A stretch of 64,000 nt of DNA from Massilia sp. PDC64. Lineage in GTDB: Bacteria; Pseudomonadota; Gammaproteobacteria; Burkholderiales; Burkholderiaceae_D. Below the pieces are notes generated by a model. It searched no databases and was not told the DNA's origin. It worked only from the letters and a program-made list of their open reading frames with translations. The position numbers and the translations under genes are program-made. Every line of letters starts with the position of its first letter. Position 1 is the stretch's first letter. Where the stretch lies: assembly GCF_900101265.1 (NCBI RefSeq), contig NZ_FMZS01000011.1:1-64000 (forward strand), written 5' to 3'. Positions 17,865 through 27,600 of this stretch are shown here, piece by piece.

Positions 17865-17887
17865 AAAAACGGGCCTTGCGGCCCGTT
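17865..17887 (-). terminator. Intrinsic terminator after tsf
   Basis: Eight bases downstream of the tsf stop, on the minus strand, an 8-bp stem (AACGGGCC / GGCCCGTT, arms 17880-17887 and 17868-17875, GCAA loop) runs into a T tract. A second hairpin, 9-bp arms ACCGGACGG / CCGTCCGGT at 17839-17861, follows directly in the pyrH leader without a U-tract. Confidence 0.75.
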
Positions 17888-17894
17888 CTCTTTA

Positions 17895-18803
17895 TTACTG
17901 CTTGGCAGCAGCCATTTGCGCTGCCACTTCCGCTGCGAAGTCGTCGACTTTCTTCTCGATGCCTTCGCCGACCACATACATCGTGAATGCTTTCACGGTG
18001 GTGTTGGCGGCCTTCAGCATCTGCTCGACGCTCTGCTTGTCGTTCTTCACGAATGCCTGGTTGAACAGCGACACTTCCTTCAGGTACTTCTGCACCGAAC
18101 CGTCGATACGCTTGGCGACGATCTCGGCCGATTGCGGCTGCTTGCCTTCGGCGACGGCCTTGTCGGCGTCTTCCTGGGCTTTCAGCTGAGCAACCGAACG
18201 CTCTTTCTCGATCAGCTCGGCCGGCACTTGCTCTGCCGACAGGGCGACCGGCTTCATCGCGGCGATGTGCATCGCGACGTCTTTACCGACCTGCTCGTCG
18301 GCGCCGTCGTAGTCGACGATCACACCGATGCGGGTGCCGTGCAGGTACGACGCCAGCTTGCCGGTGGTTTCGAAGCGCTGGAAGCGGCGGACGGTCATAT
18401 TCTCGCCGATTTTACCGATCAGCGCCGTACGGATGTCGTCGAAGGTCTTGCCGTCGACCGGCAGGGCGGCCAGGGCGGCGACGTCGGCCGGGTTGTTTTC
18501 GGCGACCAGCTTGGCAGCCAGGTTGGCCATGGCCAGGAAGTCGTCGTTCTTGGCGACGAAGTCGGTTTCACTGTTGATTTCGATCAGCGCGCCGACGTTG
18601 CCTGCCACGTAGGCGGCCACAACGCCTTCAGCCGTGATGCGGGATGCCGCTTTCGATGCCTTGCCGCCCAGCTTGACGCGCAGGATCTCTTCGGCACGCG
18701 CCATGTCGCCTTCGGCTTCGTTCAGTGCCTTCTTGCATTCCATCATCGGGGCGTCGGTCTTGGCACGCAGTTCGCCAACCATCGCTGCAGTAATCGCTGC
18801 CAT
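17895..18803 (-). CDS. tsf: Elongation factor Ts
   Basis: EF-Ts is the nucleotide exchange factor for EF-Tu. The 302-residue protein has the N-terminal UBA-like domain with AKTDAPMMECKKALNEAEGD and the core dimer signature INSETDFVAKNDDFLAMA. The ATG at 18803 (MAAITAAMVGELR) is chosen because TAGGAG lies 7 bases upstream; the ATG two codons earlier is too close to that site. The ribosome-binding site itself is inside a small perfect hairpin. A strong terminator lies between rpsB and tsf, so some transcripts stop before this gene. Confidence 0.97.
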   Translation of the reverse strand: MAAITAAMVGELRAKTDAPMMECKKALNEAEGDMARAEEILRVKLGGKASKAASRITAEGVVAAYVAGNVGALIEINSETDFVAKNDDFLAMANLAAKLVAENNPADVAALAALPVDGKTFDDIRTALIGKIGENMTVRRFQRFETTGKLASYLHGTRIGVIVDYDGADEQVGKDVAMHIAAMKPVALSAEQVPAELIEKERSVAQLKAQEDADKAVAEGKQPQSAEIVAKRIDGSVQKYLKEVSLFNQAFVKNDKQSVEQMLKAANTTVKAFTMYVVGEGIEKKVDDFAAEVAAQMAAAKQ

Positions 18804-18810
18804 GTTCATT

Positions 18811-18825
18811 CTCCTAAAGTAGGAG
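18811..18825 (-). promoter_or_regulatory. Hairpin sequestering the tsf ribosome-binding site
   Basis: Read on the minus strand, CTCCTA-CTT-TAGGAG is a perfect 6-bp stem with a 3-base loop whose 3' arm is the tsf Shine-Dalgarno. A second inverted repeat (GCAAGCCG arms, 18825-18832 and 18843-18850) lies directly upstream. The pairing would hide the ribosome site unless opened, suggesting translational control of tsf relative to rpsB. Confidence 0.55.
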
Positions 18826-18880
18826 CAAGCCGCCGTCTTCGACGGCTTGCATTTTATCAATCTGTCCAGGAATTGCTTAC

Positions 18881-18917
18881 AAAAAGGGGCGCTCGATCTT
18901 AGGCTCGGCGCCCCTTT
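18881..18917 (-). terminator. Intrinsic terminator between rpsB and tsf
   Basis: A 10-bp stem (AAAGGGGCGC / GCGCCCCTTT, arms 18908-18917 and 18883-18892, 15-base loop) followed by a run of T on the minus strand. It lies about 30 bases after the rpsB stop; a smaller 7-bp hairpin (18926-18941) precedes it. Because tsf has no evident promoter of its own, it probably acts as a partial terminator that sets the S2 to EF-Ts ratio. Confidence 0.8.
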
Positions 18918-18947
18918 ACAGCTCAGCGGGTCGTGACCCGCCGGGAA

Positions 18948-19694
18948 TTAAGCTTGCTCGGAAACTTCGACGAAGTCGTCAGCCGACTTGATGGCTTCCA
19001 CGACGTCGTTGGTGGCGTTCGCACGGCCTTCCAGGATCGCATCGGCGACGCCGCGTGCGTACAGGGTGATGGCCTTCGACGAGTCGTCGTTACCCGGGAT
19101 GACGTGGGTCACGCCTTCCGGCGAGTGGTTCGTGTCGACCACGCCGATGACCGGGATGCCCAGCTTGCCGGCTTCGGTGACGGCGCCCTTGTGGTAGCCG
19201 ACGTCGACGACGAAGATCGCGTCCGGCACGCCTTGCAGGTCCTTGATGCCGCCGATCGATTTCTGCAGCTTGGCCAGTTCGCGCGAGAACATCAGCGCTT
19301 CTTTCTTGCTCATCTTGTCGACTTCACCCGACTCGATGGCGGCTTCCATGTCCTTCAGGCGCTTGATCGAGGTCTTGATGGTCTTGAAGTTGGTCAGCAT
19401 GCCGCCCAGCCAGCGCTGGTCGACGTACGGCACACCGGCGCGCTGTGCTTCAGCGGCGATGATGTCGCGGGCCTGGCGCTTCGTGCCCACCAGCAGGATC
19501 GTGCCGCGGTTGGCGGCGATCTGCTTGATGGTCTTCATCGCATCCTGGTACATCGCCATGGTCTTTTCCAGGTTGATGATGTGGATCTTGTTGCGATGAC
19601 CGAAGATGAACGGGGCCATTTTCGGGTTCCAGAAACGGGTCTGGTGGCCGAAGTGAACACCGGCTTCCAGCATTTCGCGCATAGTGACAGACAT
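18948..19694 (-). CDS. rpsB: 30S ribosomal protein S2
   Basis: S2 is the last essential protein to join the small subunit and bridges its head and body. The 248-residue protein has the start MSVTMREMLEAGVHFGHQTR, then FWNPKMAPFIFG, INLEKTMAMYQDA and the WLGGMLTNFKTIK block, all universal in the family. ATG at 19694 with CTGGAG upstream. A sigma-70-type promoter lies about 145 bases upstream, leaving a leader of about 135 nt. Autoregulation by S2 through its leader is known in enterobacteria; it is an inference here. Confidence 0.98.
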   Translation of the reverse strand: MSVTMREMLEAGVHFGHQTRFWNPKMAPFIFGHRNKIHIINLEKTMAMYQDAMKTIKQIAANRGTILLVGTKRQARDIIAAEAQRAGVPYVDQRWLGGMLTNFKTIKTSIKRLKDMEAAIESGEVDKMSKKEALMFSRELAKLQKSIGGIKDLQGVPDAIFVVDVGYHKGAVTEAGKLGIPVIGVVDTNHSPEGVTHVIPGNDDSSKAITLYARGVADAILEGRANATNDVVEAIKSADDFVEVSEQA

Positions 19695-19836
19695 TGTATT
19701 CTCCAGGGTTGGGTCTTGAATGACGGCCAGTCCACCCGTTTCCGGGCACCCTTTTCGGCCGCATTCGCGATTAAAAATGAAATCGCCGAAACAGCGGTTT
19801 TCACAAATTGCCCGATACGGACACGAGCAACCCGAG

Positions 19837-19865
19837 ATTCTAGCGGGATTTGACACGAATTTCAA
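19837..19865 (-). promoter_or_regulatory. Sigma-70 promoter of rpsB
   Basis: On the minus strand TTGAAA (19860-19865) and TAGAAT (19837-19842) are separated by exactly 17 bases. Predicted transcription starts near 19830, giving a leader of about 135 nt before rpsB. This is the best promoter match in the window. Confidence 0.8.
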
Positions 19866-19932
19866 GCTTGCGCACGCATGGCCCCTCCCCGGGGCGCGGG
19901 CGGCCATCGGCCCGATGGGGAGATGAATCACA

Positions 19933-19938
19933 TATAAT
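19933..19938 (+). promoter_or_regulatory. Possible -10 element of map-glnD
   Basis: A perfect TATAAT lies 35 bases before the map start codon, facing away from rpsB. No good -35 hexamer is found at 16-18 bases, so this is only a candidate. If used, it makes the ATG at 19937 (12 codons upstream and in frame) untranslatable and supports the start at 19973. Confidence 0.4.
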
Positions 19939-19972
19939 GACCGGCACAGAACTTATCGCAGAACGGATCAAT

Positions 19973-20797
19973 ATGGCAATTTCCATCAAGACCCCGGAAG
20001 ACATCGAGGGCATGCGCATCGCCGGCCGCCTCGGCGCCGAGGTGCTCGACTACATCACCCCCTTCGTCAAACCGGGCGTGACCACCGGCGAACTGGACCG
20101 CCTTTGCCATGAATACATGGTGAATGTGCAAGGCACCGTCCCCGCCCCGCTGAACTATGCGCCGCCGGGCTACCCGCCGTTCCCGAAAGCCGTCTGCACC
20201 TCCGTCAACGACGTGATCTGCCACGGCATTCCGGGCGACAAGGTCCTCAAGAATGGCGACGTGGTGAACATCGACGTCACCGTCATCACGAAGGACGGTT
20301 ACCACGGCGACAACAGCCGCATGTTCTTCATCGGCGAACCGTCGAAGCTGGCGCGCCGCCTGACGGAGATCACCTACGAATGCATGTGGCTGGGCATTTC
20401 CAAGGTGAAGCCGGGCGCGCACCTGGGCGACATCGGCCACGTGATCCAGCAGCATGCGGAAAACGCCGGTTATTCCGTCGTGCGCGAATTCTGCGGCCAC
20501 GGCATCGGCAAGGTGTTCCACGAAGAACCGCAAGTGCTGCACTATGGCCGTCCGGGCACGGGCGAGGAGCTGAAACCGGGCATGATCTTCACGATCGAGC
20601 CGATGATCAACGCGGGCCGCCGCGAAATCCGCGAAATGCCGGACGGCTGGACCATCAAGACGAAGGACCGCAGCCTGTCGGCCCAGTGGGAACACATGAT
20701 CCTCGTGACGGAGACGGGCTATGAAGTGCTGACCACGTCGGCCGGCACCCCGCCGCCGCCCGCCTTCATCCAGAAGAAAGACACCGTCGCCGCCTGA
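19973..20797 (+). CDS. map: Type I methionine aminopeptidase
   Basis: MetAP removes the initiator methionine from nascent proteins. The 274-residue pita-bread-fold protein has DVICHGIPGDK, the metal ligands in NIDVTVITKDGYHGDNSRMF (two Asp), EFCGHGIGKVFHEEP (His), FTIEPMI (Glu) and AQWEHMILVT (Glu). It starts MAISIKTPEDIEGMRIAGRL, and its C-terminal tail PPPPAFIQKKDTVAA is a short extension. Divergent from rpsB and followed after 9 bases by glnD, as is usual in betaproteobacteria. Confidence 0.96.
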   Translation: MAISIKTPEDIEGMRIAGRLGAEVLDYITPFVKPGVTTGELDRLCHEYMVNVQGTVPAPLNYAPPGYPPFPKAVCTSVNDVICHGIPGDKVLKNGDVVNIDVTVITKDGYHGDNSRMFFIGEPSKLARRLTEITYECMWLGISKVKPGAHLGDIGHVIQQHAENAGYSVVREFCGHGIGKVFHEEPQVLHYGRPGTGEELKPGMIFTIEPMINAGRREIREMPDGWTIKTKDRSLSAQWEHMILVTETGYEVLTTSAGTPPPPAFIQKKDTVAA

Positions 20798-20806
20798 TCC
20801 GCTCTT

Positions 20807-23407
20807 ATGTCCACCACCACCGCCACGACGTCCTCAACCGCGCAACCGCTGCAGCCGCTGCAGCTGAAACAGCGCCTGAAAGCCGAGCGCCAGCTCGTCA
20901 TCGCCGAGTTCCGCGAGAACGGCAAGCCGGAAAAACTGTTGCGCGGCCTGCGCCACAGCGTGGACGGCGTGCTGGCGGATGCGTGGCACGCGGCGGGCCT
21001 GCCGCCTGACGCCGCCCTCGTGGGCGTGGGCGGCTACGGACGCGGCGAGCTGTTCCCGAATTCCGACGTCGACCTCCTGATCCTGCTGGGCAACCCGCCC
21101 GACGCGATCGCGCAGGCGAAGCTGGAAAACTTCGTGCAGCTCCTGTGGGACCTGGGCCTGGAAATCGGCCACAGCATCCGCACGGTGGACGAATGCATGA
21201 CGGAGTCGGCGGCCGACATCACGGTGCAGACGAGCCTGCTGGAAGCCCGCCTCGTGACGGGCAACGACGCCGTCTTCACCGAGCTGCAGCGCCGCTACGA
21301 CGAGGCGATGGATGCCCAGGCGTTCTTCCAGGCCAAGACGGCCGAGATGCGCCTGCGTCACGCGAAATACGAATTCACGCCGTTCTCGCTGGAGCCGAAC
21401 GTCAAGGAAAGCCCCGGCGCCCTGCGCGACCTGCAGGTGATCCTGTGGGTGGCCAAGGCGGCCGGTCTCGCGAATTCCTGGAGCCAGCTCGCGATCCGCG
21501 GCCTCATCACGCGCGAGGAAGCGCGCCAGCTGATGGAAAAGGAACGCGCCTTCAAGGACATCCGCATCCGCCTGCACCTGCAGACGAACCGGCGCGAGGA
21601 CCGCCTCGTGTTCGACGTGCAGACGGCCATCGCGGAAACGTTCGGCCTCACATCGACGGGCGAAGGCCTCGACGCGCGCCGTGCCAGCGAATACCTGATG
21701 CAGAGATATTACTGGGCCGCGAAGACCGTGACCCAGCTGAACACGATCCTGCTGCAGAACATCGAGGCGCACCTGTTCCCCACGCCGTCGCAGCCGGTGC
21801 CGATCAACCCGCGCTTCAACGAAGTGGGCGGCTTCATCGACATCGCGGCCGACGACACGTTCGAGGCGACGCCATCCGCCGTGCTGGAAATCTTCGTGCT
21901 GATGACGGAGCGCCCCGACATCAAGGGCATGACGGCGCGCACGATGCGGGCCCTGTGGCATGCGCGCACGCTGATCGACGACGCGTTCCGCGCCAACCCG
22001 CAGCACCGCGCCCTGTTCCTGCGCGTGCTGCAGGCGCCCGTGGGCCTCGTGCACGCGCTGCGCCGCATGAACGACATGGGCATCCTCGGCCGCTACCTGC
22101 CGAACTTCCGCCGCATCATCGGCCAGATGCAGCACGACCTGTTCCACGTGTACACGGTCGACCAGCACATCATGATGGTCGTGCGCAACATGCGCCGCTT
22201 CACGATGACGGAGCACGCGCACGAATACCCGTTCTGCAGCCAGCTGATCGCCAATTTCCGCGACCGCTGGCTCCTGTACGTGGCCGCCCTCTTCCACGAC
22301 ATCGCGAAGGGCCGCGGCGGCGACCACTCGGAACTGGGCAAGGTCGACGCGCTGGAATTCTGCCGCGACCACGCGCTGTCCGAGGAAGACACGGAACTCG
22401 TCGTGTTCCTCGTCGAGCACCACCTGACGATGTCCGTCGTCGCGCAAAAACAGGACCTGTCCGACCCTGACGTGATCCAGGCCTTCGCCCGCCTCGTGCG
22501 CGACGAGCGCCACCTGACCGCGCTGTACCTGCTGACCGTGGCCGACATCCGCGGCACGAGCCCGAAGGTGTGGAATGCGTGGAAGGCGAAGCTGCTGGAA
22601 GACCTGTACAAGATGACCCTGCGCGTGCTGGGCGGCGAACCGCCGTCCGCCGACCGCGAACTGCGCGCCCGCCAGCAGGAAGCGCTGGCCACGCTGCGCC
22701 TGTTCGGCCTGCCGTCCGACGCGCACGAGGCGCTGTGGAAGCAGCTCGACATGGCCTATTTCCTGCGCCACGACGCGTCCGACATCGCCTGGCAGACCCG
22801 CTGCCTGTACGACAAGCTGGGCCGCGACAAGCCCGTCGTGAAATCGCGCCTCGCGCCGATCGGCGAAGGCCTGCAGGTGACCGTGTACGTGAAGGACCAG
22901 CCCGATCTGTTCGCGCGCATCTGCAGCTATTTCGACCGCAAGAATTTCTCGATCCTCGACGCCAAGATCCACACGACGAAGGATGGCTACGCACTGGACA
23001 CGTTCCTCATCACGGACGAGAACTTCGCCAACAGCTACCGCGACATCATCAACCTGATCGAGCACGAGCTGTGCGAAGTGCTCGTGCACCAGGAACCCCT
23101 GTGCCCGCCGCTGCGGGGCCGGTTGTCGCGCATGTCGCGCAACTTCCCCATCACGCCGACCGTGGACATGCGCCCGGACGAGCGCGGCCAGTTCTGGGTG
23201 CTGTCCATCGGCGCGAACGACCGCAACGGCCTGCTGTACTCGATCGCGAGCGTGCTGGCGCGCTACCGCATCAACCTGCACACCGCCAAGATCATGACCC
23301 TCGGCGAGCGCGTCGAGGACGTGTTCCTCATCGACGGGCAGGCGCTGAACAACCAGCGGGTGCAGGTGCAGCTGGAGACCGAGCTGCTGGATGCCGTCAA
23401 GATTTGA
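20807..23407 (+). CDS. glnD: Bifunctional uridylyltransferase/uridylyl-removing enzyme (PII)
   Basis: GlnD senses glutamine and uridylylates or deuridylylates PII proteins, setting nitrogen control. The 866-residue protein has the nucleotidyltransferase motif GGYGRGELFPNSDVDLLIL near 74-92, a linker domain, the HD domain with H497-D498 in ALFHDIAKGRGGDHSELG, and two C-terminal ACT domains at about 685-770 and 795-866 that bind glutamine. All active-site motifs look intact, so both activities are expected. ATG at 20807, 9 bases after map. Confidence 0.97.
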   Translation: MSTTTATTSSTAQPLQPLQLKQRLKAERQLVIAEFRENGKPEKLLRGLRHSVDGVLADAWHAAGLPPDAALVGVGGYGRGELFPNSDVDLLILLGNPPDAIAQAKLENFVQLLWDLGLEIGHSIRTVDECMTESAADITVQTSLLEARLVTGNDAVFTELQRRYDEAMDAQAFFQAKTAEMRLRHAKYEFTPFSLEPNVKESPGALRDLQVILWVAKAAGLANSWSQLAIRGLITREEARQLMEKERAFKDIRIRLHLQTNRREDRLVFDVQTAIAETFGLTSTGEGLDARRASEYLMQRYYWAAKTVTQLNTILLQNIEAHLFPTPSQPVPINPRFNEVGGFIDIAADDTFEATPSAVLEIFVLMTERPDIKGMTARTMRALWHARTLIDDAFRANPQHRALFLRVLQAPVGLVHALRRMNDMGILGRYLPNFRRIIGQMQHDLFHVYTVDQHIMMVVRNMRRFTMTEHAHEYPFCSQLIANFRDRWLLYVAALFHDIAKGRGGDHSELGKVDALEFCRDHALSEEDTELVVFLVEHHLTMSVVAQKQDLSDPDVIQAFARLVRDERHLTALYLLTVADIRGTSPKVWNAWKAKLLEDLYKMTLRVLGGEPPSADRELRARQQEALATLRLFGLPSDAHEALWKQLDMAYFLRHDASDIAWQTRCLYDKLGRDKPVVKSRLAPIGEGLQVTVYVKDQPDLFARICSYFDRKNFSILDAKIHTTKDGYALDTFLITDENFANSYRDIINLIEHELCEVLVHQEPLCPPLRGRLSRMSRNFPITPTVDMRPDERGQFWVLSIGANDRNGLLYSIASVLARYRINLHTAKIMTLGERVEDVFLIDGQALNNQRVQVQLETELLDAVKI

Positions 23408-23434
23408 ATGTTTCCGTAATTTGTAGAAGTAACC

Positions 23435-24181
23435 ATGACTGAACCCGTACGCCTTTCCAAACGCATGTCCGAACTTGGCCTCTCTTCCCGCCGCGAGGCC
23501 GACGAGTGGATCGCGAAAGGATGGGTCCGCGTCGACGGCCAGGTGGTGTCCGAGCTGGGCAGCAAAGTCCTGCCGCACCAGAAGATCACCGTCGAACGCC
23601 AGGCGGCCGCGCAGCAGGCCAAGCGCGTGACCGTGCTGTTGAACAAGCCCGTCGGCTATGTGAGCGGCCAGGCGGAAGACGGCTACAAGCCGGCCGTCGT
23701 GCTCGTGAAGCCGGAAAACCGGTGGGCCGCCGATCCGTCGCCCGAGCAATTCCACCCGACGCAGTTGAAATCCCTCGTCCCGGCGGGACGGCTGGACATC
23801 GATTCCGTCGGCCTGCTCGTGCTGACGCAGGACGGCCGCATCGCCAAGCAATTGATCGGCGAAGACACGTCCATCGAGAAGGAATACCTCGTGCGCGTGC
23901 AGTACACGAAGCCGGGACGCCTGCCGGACGCCGACCTCAAGAAGCTGAACCACGGCCTGTGGATGGACGGCAAACCGCTGCTGCCCGCGAAGGTACGCTG
24001 GCAAAACGACGACCAGCTCAGCTTCACGCTGAAGGAAGGCCGCAAGCGCCAGATCCGCCGCATGTGCGACATGGTCGGCCTGAAAGTCATCGGCCTCAAG
24101 CGCGTCCGGATCGGGCGCGTGAAGCTCGGCGACCTGCCGCCGGGGCAGTGGCGCTACCTGGGCGCCGACGAGCACTTCTGA
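23435..24181 (+). CDS. RsuA/RluB/RluF-family pseudouridine synthase
   Basis: A 248-residue pseudouridine synthase. An S4 RNA-binding domain is at 5-60 (RLSKRMSELGLSSRREADEW), then VLLNKPVGYVSG and the catalytic motif AGRLDIDSVGLLVLT with D121, and near the C-terminus EGRKRQIRRMCDMVGLKV. The R-L-D-x-D-S-x-G-L pattern and short length are closest to the RluF/RluB group, which modifies 23S rRNA; the exact position is not predictable. ATG at 23435, 27 bases after glnD, so probably co-transcribed with it. Confidence 0.88.
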   Translation: MTEPVRLSKRMSELGLSSRREADEWIAKGWVRVDGQVVSELGSKVLPHQKITVERQAAAQQAKRVTVLLNKPVGYVSGQAEDGYKPAVVLVKPENRWAADPSPEQFHPTQLKSLVPAGRLDIDSVGLLVLTQDGRIAKQLIGEDTSIEKEYLVRVQYTKPGRLPDADLKKLNHGLWMDGKPLLPAKVRWQNDDQLSFTLKEGRKRQIRRMCDMVGLKVIGLKRVRIGRVKLGDLPPGQWRYLGADEHF

Positions 24182-24184
24182 CCG

Positions 24185-24505
24185 TCAGTGCGCGTGCCGC
24201 ATCTGCGTCCACGGATCGAGCACGCGCAGTTCATCGAGCACGGCCCGCGGCGCCTCGACGGTGCCACCGCTGTCCTGGTCCCACTCCAGCCGCAGTTTCG
24301 ATCGGCCCCTCCGCAAGTCCACGCGGGCGTAATCGACCCACGCATCCTCGGCATCGTATTCGAACGTCTTCATCCAGCCAGTCCGCAGCAGCGCTTCCAG
24401 CGTCTGGCGCAGTGCGAAGGGTGGGAGGTCCGAAATCGTTTCGGGGTGTAACTGGGGGTCGTTGAAGACGCCCAGGTATCTGACGAATTGTGAAATCCAC
24501 GCCAT
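24185..24505 (-). CDS. Small hypothetical protein
   Basis: A 106-residue acidic, tryptophan-rich protein (MAWISQFVRYLGVFNDPQLH to the end WTQMRHAH). I do not recognise a domain. It has no signal peptide or membrane segment. Codon use and GC content resemble its neighbours, so it is probably real. The ATG at 24505 has GGGAGGCAGCG upstream. It converges with the pseudouridine synthase (3-base gap). The 150-base AT-richer spacer upstream (24506-24655) contains the palindrome GTTAGCTAAC at 24567-24576. Confidence 0.6.
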   Translation of the reverse strand: MAWISQFVRYLGVFNDPQLHPETISDLPPFALRQTLEALLRTGWMKTFEYDAEDAWVDYARVDLRRGRSKLRLEWDQDSGGTVEAPRAVLDELRVLDPWTQMRHAH

Positions 24506-24655
24506 CGCTGCCTCCCAACATCGGTTGACGTTGATTTCAGTCTACTAAGGCGGCATGCATATTGACGTTAGCTAACGCACATAGCGGAACTAAATGCAGT
24601 TCGCATATGTCACAATTTTGTAACTTATTGTTTCAACAACGTCATCTGACCAGTT

Positions 24656-27600
24656 TCAGGCAAGAATTCTGTGCAACTCCTCGATACTGACGGGTTTCGT
24701 AAGGTGGTGCGAAAAGCCGCGGTTACGGGTCTGGCGCCGGTCGGCATCCTGCCCCCAGCCCGTCAGTGCCGCGATGCGCACGCCGGCGAAGCGCTCGTCC
24801 TGGCGCAGGCGGCGCGCGACTTCGTAGCCGTCGATGCCGGGCATGCCCAGGTCGAGCAGGACACTGGTCGGGAGGAACGATTCCGCCGTCGCCAGCGCGG
24901 CGCGGCCGTCGTACACGACGCGGACCTCGGCCCCATCCGCTTCCAGCAATAGCCCGAGCGTATCGGCGGCGTCGCGGTTATCGTCCACGACGAGGATGCG
25001 CTGGCCGTGGAATGGCGCGGCGGGACGGGCCTGGCCCAGTTGCGGCGCCGTATCGTCGGCATCGAGCACGGGCGCGAGCGGCAGGCGCACGATGAATTCA
25101 CTGCCCTGGTCGGGCCCCGCGCTGCGCGCCTCGACGGTGCCGTGGTGCATCTCGACGAGGCTGCGCACCATCGTCAGGCCGATGCCGAGGCCGCCCTGCC
25201 CCCGTCCTGCGGACCGGTGGGCCTGGGCGAACATGTCGAACACGCAGGGCAGCGCGTCAGCCGGAATGCCGATGCCCGTGTCGCGCACGGAGGCCACGAC
25301 GTGACCGTCCTCGCGCCGCACGTCGAACCAGATGCGTCCGCCCGTGTCCGTGTACTTGGCGGCGTTGTTGAGCAGGTTCGAAAACACCTGCGTCAGGCGC
25401 ACGCGGTCGGCCTCGAGGACGAGCGGCTCCTCCGGCAACGCGACGGCGAGCTGGTGGCAGGCCCGGTCGATCATCGGCTGGCTCGTCTCGACAGCGCTGT
25501 GGACGATCTCGGCGAACGGCACGCGCTCCAGCTTCAGCTCGATCTTGCCGCGCGTGATGCGCGACACTTCCAGCAGGTCGTCCACGAGGCGCGCCATCTG
25601 CTTCACCTGGCGTCCCACCATCTCGACGACACGGTCGGACTGGCGGCGGCCGTCCGGACGGCGCATCAGCTGCACGGCATTGCTGATCGGGGCCAGGGGA
25701 TTGCGCAATTCGTGGGCCAGCGTCGCAAGGAACTCGTCCTTGCGACGGTCGGCCTCCTTTAGCGCCTCCTCGGCCTGCACGGCCCCCGTGATGTCGAGCG
25801 AGATGCCGACGTAGCCACGGTGTTCGCCGTCGCCCGAATGCCAGGGCGACGCATGGGATTCGAACCAGTGCCGGCTGCCGTCCTTCACCACCGTCTCGAC
25901 ACGCTGGGTAAAGGCGCCCCGGCTGCGGATGCCTTCGTACACGTCGCGCAGGTACGCGTCCATGTCGTTCGGCCTGGCGATGCTCTTCCAGCCCGTCCTG
26001 CCGTCCTCTGCGCCCACTTCGTCCGTGACGCAGCGCTGGTTCAGGTAGATGACGTTGCCGTCCGTATCGAACTGGTACACGAGCGCGGGCGACGCGTCGG
26101 CCAGCGCGCGGAACCGGCCCTCGCTCTCGCGCAGCGCATCCTCGGCGCGCTTGCGCACGGTGATGTCGTGGAACAGGATCGCCACGCGCGGCACCTGGCG
26201 CCCGCCGACCGGGTACACGAAGAAGTCGTACCAGCTGCCCAGCGGCTGCGAGAAGCATTGCGAGCGGCTGGAGACGCCTGTGCGCACGACCTGGGCGCAG
26301 GCATCGAGCCAGCACGGTTCGTGCTCGGGACGCATCCGCAGCTGCCCCGGCCCCACGTAGGCGATGTTCGCCATGCGCACGGCGGCCGGATTCGCTTCCG
26401 CGTAATCGAGGCCGGTGGGCCGGCCCGTCTCGTCGAAGCGCACGGTCGCGAGGAGAAAACCTTCGTCCATCGCCTCGAACAGCATGCGGTAGCGCCGTTC
26501 GCTCTCGGCCAGCGCGGCCTGGGTGCGGCGGCGCTCGTCCACGTCGATGTGCATGCCGACCCATTTGCGGACACTCCCGTCGCGGTTGAACAGGGGCGCC
26601 GCGCGCGCATTGGTCCAGCGCCAGCCGCCGGACGCCATCTGCACGCGGAACTCGGCGTTGAGCGGCCGGCGCGTACCGACGGCCGCGCGCCACTCGCGCA
26701 GCGCGTACGCGCGGTCGTCCGGATGCACGGCCTCGATCCAGCCCACGCCCAGCGACGCCGATTCCGGCTGGCCCGTATAGGCCGTCCAGCTGGACGAGCC
26801 GGTGACGACGCGGCCGTGCGCATCCGTCTCCCACACGGTCTGCGCGAAGCCCTCCACCATCGCGCGGAACCGTTCCTCGCTCTCGGCCAGGCGCGCCTCC
26901 GTCTCCTTGTTCTCGGTGACATCGATGACGAACAGCACGCAGCGCGCGTTCGCGCCCTCGCCCGAGATGCGCGCGGGCGCGAACAGGCCCCACCAGCGGC
27001 TGCCGTCCTTGCGCCTCATCTGCTTCGTGTACGGCGACGTCACCCCGTTGTCGATCAGGTCGCGCAGCGCGCGCGCCGACACGTCCCAGAACTCGGGCGG
27101 CGTCATGGCGCGCCAGTTCGGCATCGTGCGCAATTCGTCGCGCGTGTAGCCCGTCATGCGCTCGAACGCGGCGTTGACGTCGTGGACGGTGCCGTCGATG
27201 TCGAAATACAGCACGCCGACGGTGCTGATGCTGAGAGTGGCGTCGATGAGGGCCTTGTGTTCGCGCAGCAGCCGCTCGGCCGCGCGGCTTTCCTCGACTT
27301 CGCGCTCCAGGTGCTCCTTGCTTTCCAGGACGGGACGCAGGCGCTCTTCCACCTTGCGCTCGATCTGGCCGCCGCCCGCCTGGTGCGCGGCCGCGGCGAA
27401 CGCGGCGCACGTGCGCAGCCGGCGCAGGTCCTCGGCGTCGAAGCGGGTGCCGCCGTCGGCCAGCAGGACCCCCAGCGCCCCTGCCGCGTTGCCGTGGATA
27501 CGCCACGGCACGCCGAGGAATTCGGACACCTGCACGCCGCTGGCGCGCAACGACGGGATCTTGTCGATGGGATGCTCCATCAGTACGGCGCCATCGGCAC

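Noticed and set aside
20834..24175. Very long open frame (about 1100 codons) on the minus strand opposite glnD and the pseudouridine synthase gene
   Set aside because: The plus strand encodes clear GlnD and pseudouridine synthase; the opposite frame is open only because of high GC at third positions and has no recognisable motif.
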